A stretch of 13,616 bases of DNA. It comes from an uncultured bacterium. Lineage in GTDB: Bacteria; Patescibacteriota; Gracilibacteria; BD1-5; UBA6164. A program made the position numbers and the translations under genes. This document shows positions 6,885 to 13,616 of this stretch, one piece after another. Location: NCBI GenBank assembly GCA_947311335.1, contig CAMZKR010000070.1:1-13616 (forward strand). The letters run 5' to 3'. The notes below the pieces were generated by a model, which saw nothing but the letters and a program-made list of their open reading frames with translations, was not told the origin of the DNA and did no database searches. Position 1 is the stretch's first letter; each line of letters begins with the position of its first letter.

Positions 6885-7583
6885 TTAGATTATTCATTTT
6901 ATAGCACTTATATTGAAGCTATAATTCATTTTTAATCATCATATTATTCATATATATCATATAGAATAATCAACTTTTATAGGTTTAAGTATTATTGTAT
7001 AATCTTTTAAATAAGGAAGTATATTTTCTTCTCATATAAAAATATTGACAGAATTATTTATTGGAAAGTTGCTAATAAATTTTGCAAAATTAAATTTATC
7101 CTCAAGCATTTTTATTATATTATATATACTATTTCATATTCTTTTATGATTTTTATTTAAAAAAGTTGCGATTCAAGAGTATTCCGCAACATGTTTATCT
7201 GGTATTGTAAAAAAAGCTATCTCTTTAGTTGTTTTAGCTAATTCAAAGGTGATTTTATGTGTAAAATCAGACAATTTTTTTATATCAGATGCTCCTATTT
7301 GCATACTTTCTTCTTGAAGAAAGTGATGCGGAGTTTTTTTCATAAGGTAACTAACAAAAGCTCTTAGTCATTTAGCTGTAGGTAATCTTCAAGCTGAATT
7401 GTATGGTTGATATACCAATTCTAATTTTTCTAATATTGCCATATCATTTCTAACAGTAGCAGAACTAACTCATAAATCATACCTTTTTAAAAGCATTTTA
7501 CTTCATATTACTTCTCAAGTTTCTATATATTCTTCAACTATAATTTTTAATATTTGTATATTTCTTTCGGTTAAATTAGACAT
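6885..7583 (-). CDS. hrcA: Heat-shock repressor HrcA, short form
   Basis: 232 residues. The N-terminal winged-helix part is canonical: LTERNIQILKIIVEEYIETGE (4-24), the recognition helix LGVSSATVRNDMAILEKL (37-54), QPYNSAGRLPTAKGLR (59-74). The C-terminus keeps the GYIGIIGGLKMNYS block (209-222) that matches the family's G-x-IGIIGPxRMDY. Typical HrcA is about 340 residues, so roughly 100 residues of the middle and dimerisation region are missing or trimmed. Thirteen of fourteen Gly are TGA. HrcA normally represses groEL and dnaK operons through CIRCE (TTAGCACTC-N9-GAGTGCTAA) and is folded by GroEL; no CIRCE and no chaperone gene are in the window. The DNA-binding helix looks normal. It lies 53 bp downstream of the glycosyltransferase on the same strand, with a possible own promoter between. 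Confidence 0.93.
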
Positions 7584-7588
7584 ATTTT

Positions 7589-7608
7589 GTATATAATTTA
7601 TATTATAC
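7589..7608 (-). promoter_or_regulatory. -10 and imperfect palindrome just upstream of hrcA
   Basis: The 20 bases beginning GTATA and ending TATAC form an imperfect palindrome whose - strand contains TATAAT (7607-7602), starting 6 bases before the hrcA ATG. No convincing -35 is seen, and a start this close would give a nearly leaderless mRNA. It does not match CIRCE. It might be the repressor's own site. In such AT-rich DNA this could be chance. Confidence 0.3.
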
Positions 7609-7636
7609 TATTTAGAAAAAATATTAAATTTTTAAA

Positions 7637-8725
7637 TTAATCATATATATTTTCATAGATTATATTTTTCATATTTAATAATGTTTTTTTAGTAGTATAT
7701 TTATTTAAAGTTTCTTTATAATTCATTTTATTTTTAGTATTCAATAAGTATTCTTTAAAAGCCTTTATTAAACTACTTGCTGACAATGGATTAAAAAGTA
7801 TAATTTTATTTCATAGTGTATTTGTAATAGCTGGAATTTTACTTGCGATTATTGGAATATTATATTTTATAGCTTTACTTAATCTAAACGGAAAAGATTC
7901 ATAGATACTTGGATAAACTACTCATAAAGATTGAGTATAATAAGATTCTTCTTCAGTAGATTTTACATTTCATATAAAAAATACCCTATCTTGAATATTA
8001 TAATCTATTATTTCTTCTCTTAATTCAATATCAGATACAGTTTCATCTGATAACATTAATAGATTTATATTTATATTTTGTTTTTTTAATGCAATTATAG
8101 CTTTAAATAATTTTGTTAAATTAGAATTTGGTTGATTTACTCAATCATAAATTAAATAATCTGATTTTAAATTATATTTTGTTTTTATATTTGTATTTAA
8201 CTTATGTTTTTTTTCTAATATTTTATTTTCTATTAAGAAAAAAGGAGTTAATACTTCAATTAAATCTTCTTTAATATTTAATTTTCAATTTAATTCTATA
8301 GCAGTACTTTTATCAAGACAGATAACTTTTTTACAATTTTTAAGTGAAATATTCATTAATAAATTATATTTCCATTTTCAAAAAAAATTTTTAGTATTAA
8401 AAAATAATTCTTTTAAAGAAGGAATAAAAAGCAAAAATTTTTTTTTATAAAAAATAGGGATTTCATGATTGAAAAAAATCATAAGAGAAAAATCTTCACT
8501 TTTAAATGAACTATTTAAAGAAAATTGTTCCATAACACTTCAAGGAATTTCTTTTACAATCTTTAATTCAGAATTGATTTGTAAATCAATATCTATATTA
8601 TTATTTGAATAAATAACATAAGTATTTTCTTTATCTAATTTTATTAAATATTCTGTTAATCTTTTAATAAATTCAGCATATAAAGAATCAGTACTTGTTA
8701 ATCTTAGGTCAATTCATATTTTCAT
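7637..8725 (-). CDS. Glycosyltransferase, GT4-like, with altered EX7E motif
   Basis: 362 residues in a GT-B arrangement. The N-terminus starts MKIGIDLRL, typical of group 1 transferases. The C-terminal nucleotide-sugar part has FFIGNVKSTEEESYYTQSLGVVYPSIYESFPFRLSKAI (249-286) and IPIIASKIPAITNTL (290-304). In GT4 enzymes the motif is E-x7-E; here the first Glu is E276 but the second position is K284, so donor binding or activity may be changed, or the protein may be a non-catalytic partner. The acceptor half is poorly conserved and the substrate unknown; a sugar for a surface glycan is likely from the family. No transmembrane segment is evident. It probably starts the transcript that can continue into hrcA. 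The start at 8725 is used because it opens the first beta strand MKIGIDLR. Confidence 0.85.
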
Positions 8726-8790
8726 TAATTTGATAATTATTTTTTATTTTAAATAAATTTACTTAAAAATTTCTTTTTTTCAAATATTAC

Positions 8791-8809
8791 TTATTATTAG
8801 TAATAATAA
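8791..8809. repeat. Perfect 19-bp palindrome between divergent genes
   Basis: TTATTATTA (8791-8799), G, TAATAATAA (8801-8809), in the 103-bp gap between the glycosyltransferase (-) and the YggU gene (+), 20 bases before the + ATG. It is also a TTA/TAA triplet run, so chance is possible; otherwise a candidate operator. Confidence 0.35.
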
Positions 8810-8828
8810 TTTTGGTTTTATTAAAAAT

Positions 8829-9107
8829 ATGAATATAAAAGCTTATATAAAAGAAAAAGATTGAAAATGATATTTTAGAATAAAAGTTATTCCAAAAGCT
8901 CCAAAAAATGAATTATTTTCTGTTATGGATGATTGAACTTTGAAAATAAGAATAAATGCTACTGCTGAAAGATGAAAAGCAAATAAAGAGCTAATTAAGT
9001 ATATTGCATTAGAATTATGAATTAAAAGGAAATCCATAAATATAATATCATGATTAACAGATAGAATAAAATTAATAAGAATTGATTACAGGAATAATAC
9101 TATTTAA
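8829..9107 (+). CDS. yggU: DUF167 / YggU (UPF0235) family protein
   Basis: 92 residues with seven TGA-Gly codons. It follows the family end to end: IKVIPKAPKNELFSV (18-32), DDGTLKIRINATAERGKANKEL (35-56) and IISGLTDRIKLIRI (72-85), like the KVxPxAKKxxI / GxLKVRVTAPPxxGKAN / IxxGxTSRxKxxxI blocks. DUF167 is a small conserved cytoplasmic protein of unknown biochemical role, about 100 residues, so this copy is complete. It is alone on the + strand between two - strand genes and shares a terminator with the convergent VWA gene. No Shine-Dalgarno is seen. Confidence 0.93.
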
Positions 9108-9108
9108 A

Positions 9109-9157
9109 AAAAAGTAGAAAAACAATTTTTATTCTTCAAATTGTTTTTCTACTTTTT
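9109..9157. terminator. Convergent bidirectional terminator, 20-bp stem
   Basis: Bases 9109-9128 are the exact reverse complement of 9138-9157, with a 9-nt loop; the right arm ends in T5 and the left arm begins with A5. It serves the YggU gene (+) and the VWA gene (-). It overlaps the - strand gene: the right arm lies inside its last codons and the loop carries its TAA. Confidence 0.85.
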
Positions 9158-10352
9158 CTATTAATTTTGGAAAATTTTCTAAAATAGCATTTCACTTATT
9201 TAATATATTTTCAAATTTACTTTCATAATCTATATATCTAGTTTCTAATTTTTCATCAAAATATTCTTGACATTTTTCTTTTACATTAATCATCATATAT
9301 GTTCTTTCTTCATTTAATCTATACATACAAGAGTAGTATTTATTTATAGCTTCAACTCAATAACTAAGTTCGATAGCAGCTTTACTTGCTCCACAACTCA
9401 TAGTATTTAAGAAGTTTTTAGTTTTATTAAATGTATTTTCAAAATCAAGTCTTGATTTAACATCATAATAGTTTCATTTTCAATTTATGGCAATATCCAT
9501 TAATTGTTTTTGAGTATCTCATTCTACATTGAATCAAATCACATCAATAAAAGTATTTTCCATATCCGAAACTATTTTTTTAGCTTCTTTTATTGGATCA
9601 CCTCAGCAAGTTTCTTTTCCATCACTTATAAGAAGTATTATATTTTTTGTTTTTTGTTTGCTTTGGATTTGTATTTGAAAAGCAGCTTTTTTTAGAGAAT
9701 CAGCTATTGGAGTCCATCCGTTTGCCTCTAAATTCTTTATTTTTAATTTTAAACCTTCTAAATCATTATCTTGTACTCAATATATTTCTTCAATTCATAT
9801 ACAAGATGCGGGTTTTCAATCTTCTGTTCAATCTCATTTATGACCATATAGTATAAAAGAAAGATTCACATTAGTTCATACTTCATTGATATAATCTATA
9901 ACTTTATCTTTAGCTACTTCCATCATAGATTCTCAGTTTATTGGAGCATTCATACTTCAAGAATCATCAAATATAATAGTTACATTTAATTTTAATTTAT
10001 TTGTATTTCATTTTTCACAATAACTTACATCAGGTTTATTAAAATAACAATCTGAGAAATTTTTTCAATACTTAGCAAATAATGAATCGTAACTATTATC
10101 ACATGACATATTTTTATCATCTTTTTTCGTATTTTTTTCAGATGAAATGTTTTCTTTTGAGCTTATATCTATTCAATTTTTTCAAATTTCTATATTATCT
10201 TTTCAAGATTTAATATCTAATCAGTCTTCTCATATTTTAACTACATTTTTTCAAGTTTTAATATTTACTCAATTTTCTCATGCATTTATACCACAAGATG
10301 TAATAAATATTATTGATATAATTATTAATATTTTATTTATTATTTTTTTCAT
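9129..10352 (-). CDS. VWA-domain lipoprotein with N-terminal 8/16-residue repeats
   Basis: 407 residues; 25 of 32 Gly are TGA. Signal peptide with lipobox ITSC, lipidated C20. Residues 25-69 are a repeat with a 16-residue period (GENGVNIK-TGKNVVKI, GEDGLDIK-SGKDNIEI, GKNGIDIS-..), each half of 8 residues, probably a short beta solenoid or stalk. A von Willebrand factor A domain follows (about 120-310): MIDAS IIFDDSGSMN with D129, S131, S133; GWTPIADSL with T214; LLISDGKETC with D244. All metal-site residues are present. Cysteines (84, 102, 112, 184, 249, 320, 342, 361) suggest disulfides outside the cell. The C-terminal 80 residues are charged and helical. VWA lipoproteins bind proteins through a metal ion, so adhesion or complex assembly at the cell surface is likely. 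It lies 43 bp downstream of the small secreted repeat protein on the same strand, probably in one transcript. Confidence 0.93.
10146..10280 (-). repeat. Tandem 48-bp repeat coding for 16-residue units in the VWA lipoprotein
   Basis: Codons 25-69 of the lipoprotein form nearly three units of 16 residues; Gly25/41/57 and Gly28/44/60 recur, as do the V/I-x-I steps. Most of the repeat Gly codons are TGA, so the standard code would put many stops here. Confidence 0.75.
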
Positions 10353-10395
10353 AATTTATATTTATTAATTAATTGTTTTTAAAAATTATATTTTT

Positions 10396-10836
10396 TTAAT
10401 TTGAATATTCTGAAGTAGGAGTTGTAAATTTCCAATCTGATCAATCAATTTCTTTATTTATTGTTGGAGTTTCATATTTTATTTTATTTTTTGAGATAGT
10501 TAATTTTGTAGTAGGAGTAGTATATATTATATCTCATCATTTTTTCTCATACATTATTGTTGAAGCTGTATATTTAATATAATCTCATTTTTTTTCAAGT
10601 TTCATAGTAGGAGTTTCATAAACAGAAAAACCATTTTTTTGTATATTCCAATTAATTGTAGGTCAGTTATATGATGTATTTCAAGATTTTAAATCTTTTT
10701 CCCATTTTTCGGTTGGTCAAGAAACAATAATTTTATTGTCATTAGATTCCCAAGTAATTGTTCCATAATTTAAAACAGAGGCACTAGCAGTAGCTATAAT
10801 TCAAAACAATAAAGTTAAAATTATTATTTTTTTCAT
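10396..10836 (-). CDS. Small secreted protein of 16-residue beta repeats
   Basis: 146 residues. A signal peptide (about 1-19, ending ATASA) is followed by repeats built on T-P-T and an aromatic residue. Y73-E-T-P76, Y89-T-A-S92, Y105-T-T-P108, Y121-E-T-P124 and F137-T-T-P140 are exactly 16 residues apart, and two looser earlier copies have P41-T and P59-T. The units carry alternating hydrophobic residues (MKLEKKGDYIKY, TKLTISKNKIKY), as expected for a beta-stranded repeat. No Cys, no lipobox and no membrane segment after the signal, so it is probably exported or surface-bound. I recognise no family. It precedes the VWA lipoprotein, whose own N-terminus has a 16-residue repeat; the two may interact. 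The 92-bp stretch upstream (10837-10928) holds a possible terminator for the previous gene and no clear promoter. Confidence 0.8.
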
Positions 10837-10892
10837 AAAAAAAGAAATAAATATATAAAATTTCCTACTTCTTTATAATAATTTTAATTTAG

Positions 10893-10922
10893 AAAAAATC
10901 AAGAAGATGACAAAGAAATCTT
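10893..10922 (-). terminator. Possible weak terminator after the family 2 glycosyltransferase
   Basis: On the - strand, AAGAT (10922-10918) pairs with ATCTT (10908-10904) over a 9-nt loop, followed within a few bases by T6 (10898-10893). The stem is only 5 bp, so this is tentative. Confidence 0.3.
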
Positions 10923-10928
10923 TAATAG

Positions 10929-11654
10929 TTATTTGTTTTTAAAGTTGTAAAAGTATTTATTTATAAATTTCTTATCTTTTCATTTTAATATATTTATAGA
11001 TTTTATAGGTTTTAAAAAAATAAACCTAAACCAATGTCAATCTCAATAATAATCAAACTTTCTGCAAGAGGTTATAATATAAGCTTTTTTTATAGTTTTA
11101 TATTTTTTTCAAATTTTGTTAGCATATTTTTTTAATCTAATAGCGAAATCTATATCTTCAGCTATTAACAATTTTTCATCAAATCATCATATTTTATCAA
11201 AATATTTTTTTTCAAACCAAAATAATCAAGCAGAAATTCATTTTATAGATAAGTAAAATCTTAAAAATATATTAGTAAAATAAATTCAAAGAGAGTTTCT
11301 TTCTGGTTTTATTAAAACTCATCAACCTATATTTTTTTCAGTTTTTACTTGTTTTATAATTTCTGGCAACATATTTTTAGATATTTTACTATCAGCATCA
11401 ATAGTTATTATTATATTTCAAGAAGAAAATTTTATTCAATCATTTCTAATCTTTGATAAATTTTTAAAATTATTTTTTATAGTTTTTACTTTGTATTGTT
11501 GACAAATACTTTCAGTATTATCATTGCATCTGTTTAAAACTACAATTATTTCTATTTTATTTTTTATAAATTTAGCTGATCTTAAAATAGATTTGATACA
11601 TTTTTCTATATATTTCTCTTCATTGTGAGCAGGTATTATAATAGATATTTTCAT
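10929..11654 (-). CDS. Family 2 glycosyltransferase
   Basis: 241 residues in a GT-A fold. It starts MKISIIIPAHNEEKYIEKCI, with the nucleotide-binding strand EIIVVLNRCNDNT (35-47) and a metal-binding DxD-type IDADSKI (85-91). GGFDEKLLIAEDIDFAIRLKK (156-176) contains the acceptor/base motif ED-x-D. No transmembrane helix is clear, so it works on the cytoplasmic face, perhaps on a lipid-linked acceptor. The substrate is not readable. The ATG lies 2 bp after the cfa stop, so the two genes are translated from one mRNA. TGA supplies most Gly, for example in IGG before FDE. A longer frame upstream of 11654 exists only because the other frame of cfa is open there; the family start is MKISIIIP. Confidence 0.93.
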
Positions 11655-11656
11655 AG

Positions 11657-12787
11657 TTAGTTTTCTCTTATATATTGAAAAGTAGAGTTTTCCTTTTGGA
11701 AAACTATTTGCCGTAAATGCTGAGTTTTTGCTAGTGCTGTAGCTGGACAAGAAAGTAGGTAAAACTCCCATAATCTAAAAAATCTTTTATCATAATTGTT
11801 TTTTATTTTTGACCAGTTTTTTGTAAAGTTTTTATGCCAAGCTATCATTGTTTTGTGGTAATCTTCAGTAAAATCATGTAAATCAACTATAGAAAAAAAT
11901 CATTCTATACTACTAGCTATTTGTTTTATGGAAGGTGTAACAGTTCAAGGAAAAAGATATTTTTCTATAAAAGCGTCGTTTCAGTTAATTGATTGACTTT
12001 TTCCATCAAATTGTAGTAGCATTAGACCATCTTTTTTAAGACATTTATTTGTTATATTCATAAACTTGTTTAGATTTTTAGGTCATACATGTTCTATCAT
12101 TTCAATTGAAGTTATTCTATCAAATTTTCATTTTAAATCTCTATAATCTTGTAAGATTATTTTCACATTAGAATCTTTACAATATTTTTTTGCATATTTA
12201 TATTGATTTTTTGATAATGTAATTCAAACAACTTTTACTTTGTAATTATCAGCCATAAATTTTGCAAGTCATCACCATCAACAACCAATATCTAAAACTT
12301 TCATTCAGGGTTTTAGATATAATTTTTGACAAACTAAATCCATTTTATCTTTTTGTGCTTTATCTAAAGTTTTTGCATTTTTAAAATATCAGCAAGTATA
12401 ATTCATTGTCTTTCCTAGAGTAGCTTCAAATAAATCATTTCATAAGTTATAATGATATCAAACATCGTTTTTTGCTCTTTTCTTTGATTGAGGATTTTTA
12501 AGTAAAGGTGTTATTAATCTTAGTTTATTCAAAAAAGAAGATCAAAAATGCTTTAACTCATAAGTCTTTGTATTTACTAATCATCACTTTAGTACTTTAT
12601 ATATAAATTTATCAAGTTTTTTTACTTCCCAATATCAATCTACATAAGATTCTCACAAGGCAATAGTTCAAAATAAAAATAATTTTAAATAAAACTTATT
12701 ATTTAATACTTGTATATCATATGTTTTATCTCAGTTTATAGTAATTCCTGCCTTTTTGAATATGGCTGTAATAGTATTTTTTATCAT
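11657..12787 (-). CDS. cfa: Cyclopropane-fatty-acyl-phospholipid synthase
   Basis: 376 residues, close to E. coli Cfa (382). It transfers a methylene from S-adenosylmethionine to the cis double bond of membrane phospholipid acyl chains, acting at the inner face of the membrane. Visible: the N-terminal block ALGESYVDGYWEVKKLD (43-59), YHYNLGNDLFE (111-121), TCGYF (C132, the conserved active-site Cys), SAM motif VLDIGCGWGGLAKF (164-177), SIEMIEHVGPKN (227-238), and the C-terminal SCPATALAKTQHLRQIVF (346-363). Twenty of 25 Gly are TGA; the SAM motif has TGT-TGA-TGG-TGA-TGA, so Trp and Gly are clearly distinct. It sits 4 bp after the alpha/beta hydrolase and 2 bp before the family 2 glycosyltransferase, a compact operon for lipid or glycolipid modification. 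The last 63 codons contain no TGA. Confidence 0.97.
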
Positions 12788-12791
12788 TTAA

Positions 12792-13535
12792 TTACAAGTA
12801 TTTTTTAATAAAATTTACTGAAGATTTTATAACCTCTTTTTTAGCTTTTTTATTTAAAAAATCATGATCACCTTTTTCTATTACTTCAAGTTTATTTTCT
12901 GGACGAATCATTTTCATATATTTTGTAACTTTTTTCTCAGATATATTTTTATCTTCATTTCATATTACTATTAATATAGGACATTTTATTTTAGGAAAAA
13001 CTAAAATAGGATTAATTCTTCTAAAATCTTTACACATTTTTTTTCATATTTTAAAAAGTTTCCCATTTATTTTATTTTTTTCAGTAACAAAACCTTTTTT
13101 TATTATTTCATCTTTATATTTTTCATAACGAGATATTAAATGAAAACAAGGACTCCATAAAATCATACATTTTATGGTATCATTATATGCCATAAGGGAA
13201 TTGGTTGTACCAAGACTTAATCAAACTAAACAAATATCTTTATAACCTTTTGTTTTTACATATTCTATAATATCCTCTAAGTCTCTAATTTGTGTTTTTA
13301 TTCTTGAATCTTCAAATTTTCACTCACTTTCACCAGAGCCCCAAAAATCAAATCTTAAAAAAGTATAATCTTTATTACAAACATTTTTTTCAAAACTAGT
13401 AGCAATAAAATCACTATCTTTATCACTTTTAAATGAATGACTGTAAATTATAATCTTATTTACTTTTTTATAAGGAGTATTTATTCTTACAGAAAGCTTT
13501 TGTTTTTCTCTATTTAACACAGTGATCTTTTTCAT
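12792..13535 (-). CDS. Alpha/beta hydrolase (esterase/lipase-like)
   Basis: 247 residues. The nucleophile elbow is GLSLG (105-109, S107), with its first Gly encoded by TGA. The acid is D195 in IVIGNEDKNI, the base H224 in EKGDHDFL. The oxyanion region is SHSFKSDKDS (32-41), and FDFWGSGESEGKF (62-74) is the usual D-x-x-G-x-G-x-S stretch before the lid. The triad is complete. No signal peptide, so it acts in the cytoplasm. Substrate unknown; from its place directly before cfa an acyl ester or lysophospholipid is plausible, but that is inference. It is the first gene of the three-gene operon, with a 4-bp gap to cfa. The start at 13535 opens MKKITVLNRE, and only AT-rich DNA lies upstream. Confidence 0.92.
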
Positions 13536-13576
13536 AAAATTAAAAAAAGGAAAAATAATTTAATTCATATATTTAC

Positions 13577-13612
13577 TTGACATATTATATAAAAACTTTT
13601 ATATGTAAAATT
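13577..13612. promoter_or_regulatory. Possible divergent promoters at the right edge
   Basis: On the + strand TTGACA (13577-13582) with 17 bp to TATATG (13600-13605) would drive a gene beyond the window. On the - strand TATAAT (13589-13584) lies about 50 bp before the hydrolase ATG, with only a weak TTTACA-like -35 at short spacing. The two overlap. Confidence 0.3.
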
Positions 13613-13616
13613 GATA

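Noticed and set aside
6899..6924. TTATAGC ... GCTATAA inverted repeat, considered as a CIRCE-like site or a terminator for trxA/hrcA
   Set aside because: It lies within the last codons of hrcA, has a 12-nt loop and no T-tract, and does not match CIRCE; probably chance.
9504..10368. Several open + frames (9504-9695, 9647-9856, 10147-10368)
   Set aside because: Antisense shadows of the VWA lipoprotein: Phe/Ile/Ser-rich products without motifs.
11436..11771. A longer start (11771) for the family 2 glycosyltransferase
   Set aside because: The extra 39 residues lie inside cfa in another frame, and the family begins at MKISIIIP.

Overview
The window is very AT-rich and only reads sensibly if UGA is glycine. 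Examples are the thioredoxin (an in-frame TGA is the Gly of the usual 'DGxxLVDFWAEWCGPC' context), the cyclopropane-fatty-acid synthase (its SAM motif GCGWGG uses TGA for three glycines beside a TGG Trp), and the polysaccharide deacetylase (EGHEIGSHSWDH has both glycines as TGA). This is genetic code 25, known from the candidate-phylum bacteria Absconditabacteria (SR1) and Gracilibacteria (BD1-5). I cannot say which of the two. TAA and TAG act as stops. No tRNA, rRNA, CRISPR array or transposase was seen.

Left block (1-4430, + strand): a small membrane-anchored protein with a Cys pair; a DUF3298-like/NodB peptidoglycan-type deacetylase; a membrane sensor histidine kinase; a secreted acidic protein; and a frameshifted paralogue of the first small protein, closed by a bidirectional terminator. 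The kinase ectodomain and the secreted protein share a gapless 45-residue domain rich in LS/LTxxQ-like repeats. The secreted gene is preceded by two copies, 99 bp apart, of a pho-box-like direct repeat placed 10 bp upstream of a TATAAT. This suggests a cell-envelope two-component circuit whose main target is a secreted relative of its own sensor domain. It is the best candidate here for something undescribed. The kinase has no TGA among 14 Gly codons and the secreted protein has 1 in 11, whereas most other genes here use TGA for most glycines.

Middle block (4430-6560): gene remains on the + strand with stops and frameshifts, a PhnA-C-domain-only protein (- strand) and a putative lipoprotein of unknown function (- strand).

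Right block (6560-13616): thioredoxin (+), a short HrcA repressor (-), a GT4-like glycosyltransferase (-), a YggU/DUF167 protein (+), a VWA lipoprotein (-), a small secreted 16-residue-repeat protein (-), and a tight three-gene - strand operon: alpha/beta hydrolase, cyclopropane-fatty-acid synthase, family 2 glycosyltransferase. The operon points to membrane-lipid or envelope modification. Almost no gene has a Shine-Dalgarno sequence; starts sit in short AT-rich leaders, often ATTATG.
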